Assembly: GCA_012839345.1 (NCBI GenBank)
Contig: DUNN01000033.1
Location: forward strand, 116,878-180,877
From: Clostridiales bacterium
GTDB taxonomy: Bacteria > Bacillota > Clostridia > Oscillospirales > Acutalibacteraceae
Direction of reading: 5' to 3'
DNA length: 64,000 bases
Below are positions 30,172 to 38,133 of this stretch, piece after piece. A program made the translations under genes and the position numbers. The notes under the pieces are model-generated. The model searched no databases and was not told the origin of the DNA. It saw only the letters and a list, made by a program, of their open reading frames with translations. The number at the start of each line of letters is the position of its first letter. Position 1 is the first letter of the stretch.

Positions 30172-30888
30172 ATGAAGTCTTATACCATTCATTTAATCCG
30201 CCACGGTATTTCTCAGGGCAATCTGGAGGGCCGGTACATCGGCTCAACAGATTCCCCGCTTGCGCCGGAGGGGATTGCTCGATTAAACCAACTGAAGAGT
30301 CTAGGTGCCTACCCCGAAGCTGAGGCCTATTTTTCCAGCCCGCTGAAACGGAGCATTCAAACAATAAAACTACTGTACCCTGAAGTGCAGCCCGTGCTGA
30401 TCGACGACTTTCGGGAATGCGATTTTGGCGACTGGGAGGGGAAAACCGCAGAAGAATTGTCGAATGACCCAACGTTTGCCAAATGGGTGGAAAGTGGAAG
30501 CGCAGTAACCCCGCCGAACGGGGAAAATGGCGGAGTCTTTATGCAGCGCGTCTGCGCCGCCTTTGAAAAAATTGTGGATTCCATGTTGCGTTCCGGTACC
30601 ACCAGTGCAGTGATTGTGGCGCACGGTGGGACGCTGATGTCGATTCTTTCGATGTACGGTCTGCCGCGTGCAAATTACTACGACTGGATGACGGAACCCG
30701 GGGGCGGGTATTCCCTGCGCATTACGCCGGGCCTGTGGGCGCGCTCTATGGTAGCGGAGGTTTACGCCACCATTCCCGCCGGGAAAGCCGAGGATTCCAG
30801 CGATTCGAAGCTGGTCATTGACCTTGCACGGGAAGCCGCAGACCGCGCATTTGGAAAAAATGGAAAAAAAGAGAAAAATGAGTCTTGA
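30172..30888 (+). CDS. Histidine phosphatase family protein (phosphoglycerate-mutase-like)
   Basis: A 238-residue soluble enzyme of the His-phosphatase branch 1. The catalytic motif is HLIRHGISQGN (His11), followed by ARLNQLKSLGAYPEAE, SSPLKRSIQTIKLL, the acid-bearing FRECDFGDWEGKTAEEL and the second His in VIVAHGGTLMSI. The family includes CobC, GpmB-type and broad phosphatases, and the substrate is not predictable here. The C-terminal 25 residues are Lys-rich and probably flexible. The end of the gene overlaps the -35 box of the leucine T-box promoter by four bases. Confidence 0.85.
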   Translation: MKSYTIHLIRHGISQGNLEGRYIGSTDSPLAPEGIARLNQLKSLGAYPEAEAYFSSPLKRSIQTIKLLYPEVQPVLIDDFRECDFGDWEGKTAEELSNDPTFAKWVESGSAVTPPNGENGGVFMQRVCAAFEKIVDSMLRSGTTSAVIVAHGGTLMSILSMYGLPRANYYDWMTEPGGGYSLRITPGLWARSMVAEVYATIPAGKAEDSSDSKLVIDLAREAADRAFGKNGKKEKNES

Positions 30889-30913
30889 CAACCCGTACAG
30901 CATAAAATATAAT
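30885..30913 (+). promoter_or_regulatory. Consensus sigma-A promoter for the leucine operon
   Basis: TTGACA (30885-30890), 17-bp spacer, TATAAT (30908-30913): a perfect match to consensus. Expression is then limited by the T-box, not by initiation. Confidence 0.9.
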
Positions 30914-30919
30914 ATTGAT

Positions 30920-31206
30920 TAATCTTATACACAGGAAAGGCAATGAAGGGAATAAGACATTTGCCGAAATTCTTCAGAGAGCCGGCGGCTGGTGTGAGCC
31001 GGTGATTTCGCTTTTGTGTATAGCTCATCCCGGAGCCGCCGTTTCGATGCTTTCAGCGTGAGAAGCGGCCGCAGCGGCAGCGTTATTGGCCGGGGCCTTG
31101 TTGGAGGCCGCAGAGGGTTTCCGCGAAGCGGAGCCGAATTTGGGTGGTACCACGAATGCGTTCATTCGTCCCGAGCACAGCGTTTGCTGTGCCCGGGATT
31201 TTTTTT
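30920..31206 (+). ncRNA. T-box riboswitch, leucine-specific
   Basis: A tRNA-sensing leader. Stem I contains GAGAGCCGGCGGCTGGTGTG, a usual T-box Stem I pattern. The specifier is read as CTC (Leu) at 31024-31026. The T-box core AATTTGGGTGGTACCACG is at 31137-31154 and pairs with the CCA end of uncharged tRNA. The competing terminator has arms 31169-31181 and 31186-31198 followed by eight T's. Uncharged tRNA-Leu would favour the antiterminator and allow leuA expression. The specifier call agrees with the downstream leuA and leuB genes. Confidence 0.93.
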
Positions 31207-31295
31207 ATTTTCCAAAAAGGAGCGGTTTTTTACATTTTCCTTTCAGCTTCCAACCGCTTTCCTAATATTATTTTTTTTGATAGGAGTGTTCGATT

Positions 31296-33005
31296 ATGTA
31301 CGAAGGCTGCAAAAAGTATGTTCCATTCCAGCCAATCCGTCTTCCAGACCGCCAGTGGCCTGACCGAGTGATTGACAGAGCGCCTGTTTGGTGCAGCGTA
31401 GACCTACGCGATGGCAATCAGGCGCTGATTGACCCCATGAATCTGGAAGAGAAGCTGCTCTTTTTTCAGACTCTGGTGGATATCGGTTTTAAAGAAATCG
31501 AAATTGGTTTTCCGTCTGCCTCGGAAACAGAGTATGAGATTCTTCGCACCCTAATCGAACGCAATCTGATTCCGGACGACGTCACCATTCAGGTTTTGGT
31601 GCAGGCGCGACCGCACCTGATTCAGCGGACATTTGAGGCAATCCGCGGCGCAAAGAACGTGATTGTTCATTTTTACAATTCGACCTCTACGCTGCAGCGC
31701 AAGGTAGTTTTCCGCACCGACATGCAGGGCGTAATCGACATTGCGGTGGAGGGCGCGAAACTGATTAAGCGCCTGACCGATGAGGAAGTGAAAAAGAGCG
31801 GTGCGAACATCCGGTTCGAGTATTCACCGGAGAGCTTTTCCGGTACGGAAATTGACAATGCAGTGTTGATTTGCGAAAAGGTGATGGAAGTGCTGCAGCC
31901 CACCCCGGAAAACAAACTGATTCTGAACCTGCCGAACACGGTGGAGGGCAGCACGCCGAACTGCTATGCCGACCAAATTGAATATTTCTGCCGCCATATC
32001 AAAAACCGCGACAGCGTGGTCATCAGCCTGCATCCGCACAACGACCGCGGAACCGCAACCGCTGCAACGGAGCTTGGTCTGATGGCCGGCGCAGAGCGCG
32101 TGGAAGGCACGCTGTTCGGCAACGGCGAACGCACCGGAAATGCAGATATCATGGTGGTTGCCATGAACATGTACTCCCAGGGTGTGGACCCGGGCCTTGA
32201 TTTTTCCCATATTCGAGAGATCCGGGAAGTTTACGAGAAATGCACGAAGATGAAAGTCCACGAGCGCCATCCCTATGCGGGTGACCTGGTGTTCACCGCG
32301 TTTTCCGGTTCGCATCAGGACGCGATTAAAAAGGGATTCGATTATATGGCGGAAAGCGGCACCCAGTACTGGGAAGTTCCGTACCTGCCCATCAATCCGG
32401 CGGACGTTGGGCGCGAATATGAGCCGATTATCCGCATCAACAGCCAGTCTGGCAAAGGCGGCGCAGCGTTTGTTATGCAGCAGAGTTTCGGCTACGAGCT
32501 GCCCAAGGCCATGCACCCGGAATTCGGCTCCATGGTCAAAGCAGCCTGCGACGAAGCAGGAAGGGAACTGAAACCGGAGGAAATTTTTTCAATTTTCCAG
32601 CGGGAATATTTGCAGGTCTACTCTCCCTTTAACCTGAAGAAGTATAAACTGTATGAAGAAAATGATATCAGCGGCAACACCTTGGTGCATTTCGAGGGAA
32701 TCCTTCGCTTCGGGCATGAGGACCATCCGATCAGCGCATCCGGAAACGGCCCGATCAGCGCGTTTTTCCGCGCCATTGCGGGGGTCGGCATTACGGACTT
32801 CAAATTTATTTCTTATAGTGAGCATGCCATTTCTGCCGGCGAGGACTCCAAAGCGGTATCCTATATCCACCTGACCGCACCGGATGGTTCGGATGTTTTC
32901 GGTGTGGGCATCGACCACAATATCAGCCTGGCTTCCATCAAGGGAATCATCTGCGCCATCAACCGTGCGGCGGAACACCATGCGAATGCGCATTCTCAAT
33001 CGTAA
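31296..33005 (+). CDS. leuA: 2-isopropylmalate synthase
   Basis: A 569-residue enzyme that makes 2-isopropylmalate from 2-ketoisovalerate and acetyl-CoA, the committed step of leucine synthesis. The N-terminal HMGL-like TIM barrel holds the metal-binding CSVDLRDGNQALIDPM and SLHPHNDRGTAT. The C-terminal LeuA regulatory domain (about residues 440-560, SASGNGPISAFFRAI) would give leucine feedback. The length and N-terminus (FQPIRLPDRQWPD) fit the long LeuA2 form. It is directly behind the leucine T-box. Confidence 0.95.
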   Translation: MYEGCKKYVPFQPIRLPDRQWPDRVIDRAPVWCSVDLRDGNQALIDPMNLEEKLLFFQTLVDIGFKEIEIGFPSASETEYEILRTLIERNLIPDDVTIQVLVQARPHLIQRTFEAIRGAKNVIVHFYNSTSTLQRKVVFRTDMQGVIDIAVEGAKLIKRLTDEEVKKSGANIRFEYSPESFSGTEIDNAVLICEKVMEVLQPTPENKLILNLPNTVEGSTPNCYADQIEYFCRHIKNRDSVVISLHPHNDRGTATAATELGLMAGAERVEGTLFGNGERTGNADIMVVAMNMYSQGVDPGLDFSHIREIREVYEKCTKMKVHERHPYAGDLVFTAFSGSHQDAIKKGFDYMAESGTQYWEVPYLPINPADVGREYEPIIRINSQSGKGGAAFVMQQSFGYELPKAMHPEFGSMVKAACDEAGRELKPEEIFSIFQREYLQVYSPFNLKKYKLYEENDISGNTLVHFEGILRFGHEDHPISASGNGPISAFFRAIAGVGITDFKFISYSEHAISAGEDSKAVSYIHLTAPDGSDVFGVGIDHNISLASIKGIICAINRAAEHHANAHSQS

Positions 33006-33089
33006 AACGTTTTGTGGAATCAAATTTTTGCAAAATACCGTTGGAACGGAAAGAAGAACTCCCGGTTTTAAGAAAGGATGGTTGAAGTC

Positions 33090-34163
33090 ATGAAAGAATA
33101 TCGCATTGTACTGCTCAAAGGCGACGGCATTGGACCGGAAATTGTCACGCAGGCCGTCAAGGTGCTGAACCGCGCCGCCCTTAAATTTGATTTTCGCGTT
33201 CAATTTGAGGATGCGCTGCTCGGCGGCTGTGCCATTGACGCGACCGGCGTGCCGCTTCCGCAGGAAACCATTGAAAAATGCAAGGTAGCAGATTCTACAC
33301 TGCTTGGCGCGGTGGGCGGCCCCAAATGGGATTCACAGCCCGGCGGGAACCGCCCGGAAGCGGGTCTGCTCGGTATTCGCGGTGCGCTGGGGCTGTTTGC
33401 CAATCTGCGCCCCGCCGTTATTTTTGAGCCCCTGCGCGGCGCTTCTCCGCTGAAGCCGGAAATCATTGGCCAGAACCTGGATATTATGCTGGTCCGGGAA
33501 CTGACCGGCGGCATCTACTTCGGTGAGCGTGGCCATAAAACGGTCAATGGGGCACAGGCCGCATACGATACGGAGCAGTATTCCGTACCGGAAATCGAAC
33601 GCATTGCCCGTGTGGGGTTCGAAATGGCGAAAAAACGCAGCGGAAAGCTTTGCAGCGTGGACAAGGCAAATGTTCTGGAATCTTCCCGCTTGTGGCGCGC
33701 AACGGTTGCAAGAATCGGAAAAGAGGAGTATCCTGAGATAGAATTGAGCCATCTGTATGTGGACAACTGTGCGATGCAGCTGGTGCGCAACCCGAAGCAG
33801 TTTGACGTTATCGTGACCTCCAACATGTTCGGTGATATTCTTTCCGACGAGGCGTCCATGATCAGCGGTTCCATTGGAATGCTGGCTTCCGCAAGCCTGG
33901 GCAGCGGCAAGGCCGGGCTGTATGAGCCGATTCACGGCTCTGCGCCGGACATTGCCGGAACCGGAACCGCCAACCCGCTGGCCACGATTCTTTCCGCCGC
34001 CATGATGCTCCGCTATTCGCTTGACGAGCCGCAGGCCGCGCAGGCTATAGAGGACGCCGTTGCGGCGGTGTTGAAAATCGCCCGTACGCCGGATATCTGG
34101 ACGGAGGGCCTGAAAAAAGTCAGCTGTGAGGAAATGGGCGATTTGGTCTGTAACCTGCTGTAA
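33090..34163 (+). CDS. leuB: 3-isopropylmalate dehydrogenase
   Basis: A 357-residue NAD-dependent enzyme oxidising 3-isopropylmalate. It opens with [14 protein letters not shown], has the substrate Arg-bearing [20 protein letters not shown] region, [14 protein letters not shown], the [16 protein letters not shown] and [12 protein letters not shown] metal site, and the NAD region [18 protein letters not shown]. The start is ATG 33090, about 11 bases behind AAAGGA; ATG 33078 in the same frame overlaps that site. It follows leuA directly. The isomerase genes leuC and leuD, which act between LeuA and LeuB, are not in this operon or window. Confidence 0.95.
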   Translation: MKEYRIVLLKGDGIGPEIVTQAVKVLNRAALKFDFRVQFEDALLGGCAIDATGVPLPQETIEKCKVADSTLLGAVGGPKWDSQPGGNRPEAGLLGIRGALGLFANLRPAVIFEPLRGASPLKPEIIGQNLDIMLVRELTGGIYFGERGHKTVNGAQAAYDTEQYSVPEIERIARVGFEMAKKRSGKLCSVDKANVLESSRLWRATVARIGKEEYPEIELSHLYVDNCAMQLVRNPKQFDVIVTSNMFGDILSDEASMISGSIGMLASASLGSGKAGLYEPIHGSAPDIAGTGTANPLATILSAAMMLRYSLDEPQAAQAIEDAVAAVLKIARTPDIWTEGLKKVSCEEMGDLVCNLL

Positions 34164-34189
34164 ATTGAAAACTGGGAGCAATGCGGTTC

Positions 34190-34933
34190 ATGCGTGACAA
34201 GCATCATTACGATAAAAAAGCGGCGGCCTTTCGAAAGGGCCTGAAGGACGGGGTGCCGATCTGTCTGGGATATCTCAGCGTTTCTTTCGCATTCGGCATG
34301 ATGGCGACCCAAGGCGGAATGCCTGCCTGGGCGGCGCTGGTAATTTCCATGTCGAACATGACAAGTGCCGGACAGGTCGCCGGAACGAATTTGATTCTTT
34401 CTGGCGGCCTTTATCTGGAACTTGCGGTGACCACCTTTGTAATTAATATTCGCTATATGCTGATGTCACTTTCCCTTTCGCAGAAAGTGGACGAGTCTAT
34501 GACAACCCTGCAGCGCTGGGTGCTATCGTTCGGCGTGACGGATGAGATTTTCGCGGTTGCCATGCAGCAGGAGGGCGCCGTGACGGCGGAGTATTTTTCG
34601 GGCTTGGTGCTGACCCCGTACCTTGGCTGGTCGCTCGGCACACTGCTGGGTGCAACGGCAACCAACCTGCTTCCGGCCGGGGTGCGCACGGCGTTAGGCA
34701 TTGCGATTTACGGCATGTTCCTCGCCATCATTATTCCGCCGGCGCGCAAGGCCGCCCCGGTGGCAAAGGTGGTTCTTTTTGCCGCCCTTCTAAGCTGCCT
34801 GTTCCGCTGGGTCCCGGGGCTGAACCGAATTTCCGGCGGCTGGGTGATTATTCTTTGCGCGGTGGCTGCATCGGCATACGGTGCGCTGTGTTACCCGATT
34901 CAGGAAACGGAGGGCGCAGCGAATGAGTGTTGA
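34190..34933 (+). CDS. azlC: Branched-chain amino acid exporter, large subunit
   Basis: A 247-residue AzlC/YgaZ-family membrane protein that, with AzlD, exports branched-chain amino acids. The family mark GVPICLGYLSVSFAFGMMA lies near residue 20, followed by MSNMTSAGQVAG and NIRYMLMSLSLSQK. The start is taken as ATG 34190 (11 bases after GGGAG); ATG 34181 is only two bases from that site. It sits behind leuB without a terminator, so it should be under the same leucine T-box. It overlaps azlD by 11 bases. Confidence 0.88.
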   Translation: MRDKHHYDKKAAAFRKGLKDGVPICLGYLSVSFAFGMMATQGGMPAWAALVISMSNMTSAGQVAGTNLILSGGLYLELAVTTFVINIRYMLMSLSLSQKVDESMTTLQRWVLSFGVTDEIFAVAMQQEGAVTAEYFSGLVLTPYLGWSLGTLLGATATNLLPAGVRTALGIAIYGMFLAIIIPPARKAAPVAKVVLFAALLSCLFRWVPGLNRISGGWVIILCAVAASAYGALCYPIQETEGAANEC

Positions 34934-35249
34934 ACGGATTCTAATCGGCACCCTGATTATGGCAGGGGTTACTTATTTGGTGCGAATGCTTCCGCTGGCG
35001 ATTTTTAAGAAGAAAATTACGAATCGCTTTGTACGTTCGTTTCTGGCCTATGTTCCTTACGCGGTTCTGGCGGCCATGACGCTGCCGGAAATTTTGTATT
35101 CCACGGGGAGCGTGTACTCCGCCGGGTTTGGTCTTTTGGTTGCCCTGGTGCTTGCTTATCACAACCGGGGGCTGCTGACGGTTGCGCTGGGTTCCTCCGC
35201 CGCCGTATTTGCGGCGGAATGGCTGCTGCGCGCATTTCAACTGATGTGA
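34923..35249 (+). CDS. azlD: Branched-chain amino acid exporter, small subunit
   Basis: A 108-residue AzlD/YgaH-family protein with about four hydrophobic segments. The family pattern TYLVRMLPLAIF is near residue 15, followed by FLAYVPYAVLAAMTLPEILY. The start is ATG 34923 inside the end of azlC (11-base overlap), a common sign of translational coupling. It forms the exporter with AzlC and is the last gene of the leucine operon. Confidence 0.87.
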   Translation: MSVERILIGTLIMAGVTYLVRMLPLAIFKKKITNRFVRSFLAYVPYAVLAAMTLPEILYSTGSVYSAGFGLLVALVLAYHNRGLLTVALGSSAAVFAAEWLLRAFQLM

Positions 35250-35265
35250 TTAATTGATACAAAAT

Positions 35266-35295
35266 AAAAAGAAGCCGCAGTGCGGCCTCTTTTTT
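35266..35295 (+). terminator. Intrinsic terminator of the leucine operon
   Basis: Core stem GCCGC/GCGGC (35274-35278 with 35282-35286), extended by an A/T-rich stem, then a run of T's to 35295. Confidence 0.8.
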
Positions 35296-35296
35296 G

Positions 35297-35389
35297 AAGT
35301 AACCACCGATTCCGTCGTAAGACGGCAATTCAAGGCTGCAAAAATTCGAACCAGAGCGGCTCTTGAATTGCTTTCATTCGCGGTTACTT
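35297..35389. other. Structured element, predicted three-way junction
   Basis: Outer stem AAGTAACC/GGTTACTT (35297-35304 with 35382-35389). Inside are a GTAA-tetraloop hairpin (35312-35325) and a long stem GCAATTCAAG plus GCTGC pairing with 35356-35371 (one bulged base). All parts fit together as one fold of about 93 nt. The 5' end resembles the hairpin at 44307-44348. No known RNA family is recognised. Confidence 0.5.
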
Positions 35390-35416
35390 AATACTTCGAT
35401 TAAATTGAGAACGTTT

Positions 35417-35905
35417 TTAATAGCCAAACTGGCCGCTTAGGGATTCGTCGTTGGTAATCCAGTCTTCTACGTTTACGGTAAAATACTGTGTTTTGGTGTC
35501 GCGCACAATCACCCGCGTAATACCCGCGTTAATAATCAGTCGTTTGCACATGGAGCAAGGGGAGGCGTGTTCCACATAATTGCCGGTTTTCATATCCCGC
35601 CCCACTAGGTAAAGCGTGCTTCCAATCATGTCGCGGCGGGAAGCGCTGATAATGGCGTTGGCCTCAGCATGCACAGAGCGGCACAGCTCGTACCGTTCCC
35701 CGCGGGGGATGCCGAGCGATTCCCGTACGCACATGCCGGTGTCGATGCAGTTTTTGCGTCCGCGCGGCGCGCCGGTGTAGCCGGAGGAAACAATTTCGTC
35801 GTGTTTTACAATGATGGCGCCAAAATTCCGGCGCAGGCAGGTGCCCCGCTCCAGAACGGTTTCGGCAATATCGAGATAGTAGTTTTCTTTATCGGTCCGG
35901 TTCAT
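35417..35905 (-). CDS. dCMP deaminase family protein (ComEB-like)
   Basis: A 162-residue zinc deaminase. The zinc and catalytic residues are visible as HAEANAIISA and SPCSMCKRLI, with N-terminal NFGAIIVKHDEIVSSGYTG. It probably turns dCMP into dUMP for thymidylate synthesis. The start is ATG 35905, seven bases behind AGGAGG; an ATG two codons earlier lies only one base from that site, and a longer open frame to 36175 has no site. It is divergent from rsmA. The com genes that often neighbour ComEB are not here. Confidence 0.87.
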   Translation of the reverse strand: MNRTDKENYYLDIAETVLERGTCLRRNFGAIIVKHDEIVSSGYTGAPRGRKNCIDTGMCVRESLGIPRGERYELCRSVHAEANAIISASRRDMIGSTLYLVGRDMKTGNYVEHASPCSMCKRLIINAGITRVIVRDTKTQYFTVNVEDWITNDESLSGQFGY

Positions 35906-36025
35906 TTTCATGCCTCCTAAAAATCGTGGCTTTCGCTGCTCCATGGCCGTGTTGGGGTCGACCAAAGTCGATTGCAGTTGCTTTGCCTTTGTTTCTATCA
36001 TATTGTATTTTGCGGGAATAATCAA

Positions 36026-36054
36026 TGGAAATTTCAAAAAGCGCGTGATATAAT
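36026..36054 (+). promoter_or_regulatory. Probable promoter for rsmA
   Basis: TGGAAA (36026-36031), 17-bp spacer, TATAAT (36049-36054). The -10 box is perfect and the -35 weak. The leader is about 120 nt. Confidence 0.5.
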
Positions 36055-36180
36055 AATACCAACCGCAATGGCGAAGGGTATGATTCGAAACATTGCGGTG
36101 CGGCGATGCAATTTCCGGTTCAGCTGTTGCTTGTTGATGCGCCGCAATGAAAATGGAATTAACATGGAGAAACATTTTAC

Positions 36181-37032
36181 ATGAATTTATCGGATCTTTC
36201 CACGATCAAAAGTGTTCTGTCCCGCCACGGCTTTTCGTTTGCCAAATCACTGGGCCAGAATTTTTTAATTAATCCCGATGTGTGCCCCCGCATGGCGGAG
36301 GAAAGCGGGGCCGGGGCGGGAACCGGCGTTCTGGAGGTTGGGCCCGGTATCGGGGTTCTTACCGCAGAGCTTGCCAAACGCGCCGAAAAGGTGGTTTCGG
36401 TGGAACTGGACCGCCGTCTGCTTCCGGTGCTCCGGGAAACGCTTGCCGATTTTTCCAACGTGAAAGTCGTGAACGGCGATGTAATGAAGCTGGATTTAAA
36501 ACAGCTGATTTCGGAAGAGTTTTCCGGTATGGACGTGGTGGTCTGCGCAAACCTTCCTTATTATATTACTTCTCCGGTGATTATGAAGCTGCTGGAAGAG
36601 CGCCTGCCGGTCAAATCAATTACGGTCATGGTGCAGAAAGAAGCTGCTGAACGCCTTTGCGCAGCGCCGGGCACGCGCGCCTGCGGCGCCGTCAGCGCTG
36701 CGGTTCGCTACTTTGCAGAGCCGGAGGTTTTGTTCGGGGTAGACCGCTCCAGCTTTGTTCCGCAGCCGAATGTGGATTCTACGGTGATCCGCCTGACCGT
36801 GCGCGAAGAACCCCCGGTAGCTATCCGCAGTGAAAAACAGTTTTTCGCGCTGGTGCGCGCTGCGTTCGGGCAACGGCGGAAAACGGTTCTGAATTCGGTT
36901 TCCGCCGGCCTGTCGCTGGGCCGGGAAGTGGTGGCTGCCGCACTGGAACGGGCGGGAATTGTGCAGAACGCCCGCGCTGAACAGCTTACCATGGAACAGC
37001 TTGCGGCTCTTTCCAACGAGCTGCCGCAATAA
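36181..37032 (+). CDS. rsmA: 16S rRNA (adenine-N6,N6)-dimethyltransferase
   Basis: A 283-residue enzyme that dimethylates two adjacent adenines near the 3' end of 16S rRNA in late 30S assembly. Visible are SLGQNFLINPDVCPRMA, the SAM-binding LEVGPGIGVLTAELA, and the catalytic NLPYYITSPVIMKLLEE. The small C-terminal domain is present. The ribosome site GGAGAAA lies at 36163-36169. The small membrane-protein gene follows after 153 bases. Confidence 0.95.
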   Translation: MNLSDLSTIKSVLSRHGFSFAKSLGQNFLINPDVCPRMAEESGAGAGTGVLEVGPGIGVLTAELAKRAEKVVSVELDRRLLPVLRETLADFSNVKVVNGDVMKLDLKQLISEEFSGMDVVVCANLPYYITSPVIMKLLEERLPVKSITVMVQKEAAERLCAAPGTRACGAVSAAVRYFAEPEVLFGVDRSSFVPQPNVDSTVIRLTVREEPPVAIRSEKQFFALVRAAFGQRRKTVLNSVSAGLSLGREVVAAALERAGIVQNARAEQLTMEQLAALSNELPQ

Positions 37033-37185
37033 ATTCCGAGAGTTCTTCTTGCACTTTCGATTTTTATTCCGTCATTTTTACAGATAAAACCCGGGCAGTC
37101 GCCGAGAAAGGCAGTCGAAAGGCCGTTTCGAAGTTTGGCGGCTTTTCAGATGGAGCGCGTCCCGGAAAAAAGGAGGAGCAGGCTT

Positions 37186-37437
37186 ATGACGGACGGGAAA
37201 ATGGCGATTTCTTTTTTTGTGATCGGGCTGGGGCTGACTTTGGCTTCCATGGTGCTGGGTCCGTTTGAAATTACGGAATGGGCCATTGCAGCGGCGGTTG
37301 TGGCCTGCTTTTTGGCGTTGGCTGGCATGTATCTGGCGTTCTGGAGCTGGAACGAGCCGGATGAACCGGAGCAGCCCGCCCAGCCGATTCCAATTGAGCG
37401 GCAGGAAGAAGAAACGCCGCCGCAGGAAAGCAAATAA
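37186..37437 (+). CDS. Small two-helix membrane protein, 83 residues
   Basis: No family recognised. ATG 37186 is preceded by AGGAGG at 37171-37176. Two hydrophobic segments (about residues 7-26 and 33-52) are followed by an acidic, Pro/Glu/Gln-rich tail (NEPDEPEQPAQPIPIERQEE). A strong terminator lies 22 bases after the stop, which supports a real gene. It may be co-transcribed with rsmA. Confidence 0.65.
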   Translation: MTDGKMAISFFVIGLGLTLASMVLGPFEITEWAIAAAVVACFLALAGMYLAFWSWNEPDEPEQPAQPIPIERQEEETPPQESK

Positions 37438-37458
37438 CATCCGATTCGGTTGGAACGC

Positions 37459-37499
37459 AAAAGCAGCCGCTGTGCAGAAAGCACAGCGGCTGCTTTTGT
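37459..37499 (+). terminator. Intrinsic terminator
   Basis: 17-bp perfect stem (37459-37475 with 37481-37497), 5-nt loop, T-rich end. Confidence 0.9.
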
Positions 37500-37520
37500 T
37501 CCCATGTTCCCCAAAAAGAA

Positions 37521-37577
37521 CCGCCCGGGGTTACGGGCGGTGAGGGAGGAGAAAATATGAAGAAGAATTTATGATAA
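37521..37577 (+). other. Hairpin followed by a five-codon frame
   Basis: A 7-bp G/C stem (37521-37527 with 37534-37540) is followed by GGGAGGAG and ATGAAGAAGAATTTATGA (37557-37574), which codes only MKKNL before a stop. It may be a leader peptide, or the remnant start of a lost small gene. Confidence 0.35.
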
Positions 37578-37622
37578 CAGCCTCGGCGGAGGCAGCCTCG
37601 GCGGAGGCATCCTCTACGGAGG
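37578..37622 (+). repeat. Three tandem 15-bp repeats
   Basis: CAGCCTCGGCGGAGG occurs twice exactly (37578-37592, 37593-37607), then once in altered form (37608-37622). Each unit can fold into a small stem CCTC/GAGG. From 37623 to 37780 nothing else is recognised. Confidence 0.7.
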
Positions 37623-37775
37623 AATTATTTTTTGTCTGTCATTCGACGGCCCGGTATTCCGTCCTTTCCGTCTTGTGGCAGTAGGCATTGATTTCATAGT
37701 TTTATTTTACCGTGATTCTATAGATGATCCATGAATTGGTTTTTAACTTTTTAAAAAGAATATATGACCAAATTA

Positions 37776-37822
37776 AGAACAAAAACCGGAGCCGCCCAAG
37801 TGCGTAATGGCGGTTCCGGTTT
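37776..37822 (-). terminator. Intrinsic terminator of the small minus-strand gene
   Basis: 14-bp stem (37783-37796 with 37809-37822, one mismatch-type pair). Read on the minus strand it ends in a T-run. Confidence 0.8.
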
Positions 37823-37847
37823 ATTGGTTTGCGGACACAGCGTAATG

Positions 37848-38057
37848 TTACCGTTTTGAAGAATCGTTTTTCGCTTCAAGTTCGTTTTCCATCTGATTTC
37901 CGATTTTCCGAAGCTTTTCCACAGATGTAATTTCGTTGACATGCCGGTTCAGCATTTCCTTGACCTCCAATGGCAGGGAGTCGAAATAGGCGGCCGCGGT
38001 TCTGTCCCCGTTGCGGTGAAATCCCCACCCGCGGTTCCATCCATCATACAGATCCAT
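37848..38057 (-). CDS. Small hypothetical protein, 69 residues
   Basis: No family recognised. The ATG at 38057 is preceded on the minus strand by GGGGTGAT, and a terminator lies just after the stop. The sequence begins MDLYDGWNRGWGFHRNGDRT, a Trp/Gly/Asn-rich start, then a helix with PLEVKEMLNRHVNEI and a charged end. Site and terminator support expression; the function is unknown. Confidence 0.6.
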   Translation of the reverse strand: MDLYDGWNRGWGFHRNGDRTAAAYFDSLPLEVKEMLNRHVNEITSVEKLRKIGNQMENELEAKNDSSKR

Positions 38058-38133
38058 ACTATCACCCCGCGATTAGTGTTTGAAGAAACAACGTTCTTAT
38101 CGCAGGGAAATAATACTAAATGAGAAAGCGGTT

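Noticed and set aside
31016..31371. Open frames within the T-box leader
   Set aside because: They run through the specifier, antiterminator and terminator stems and have no ribosome sites.
35417..36175. Longer dCMP deaminase reaching 36175
   Set aside because: The first 90 residues have no ribosome site, match no domain and cross the likely rsmA promoter, while ATG 35905 has an ideal AGGAGG.
37578..37622. Tandem repeats as a mini CRISPR
   Set aside because: The units are 15 bp with no spacers and there are no cas genes.
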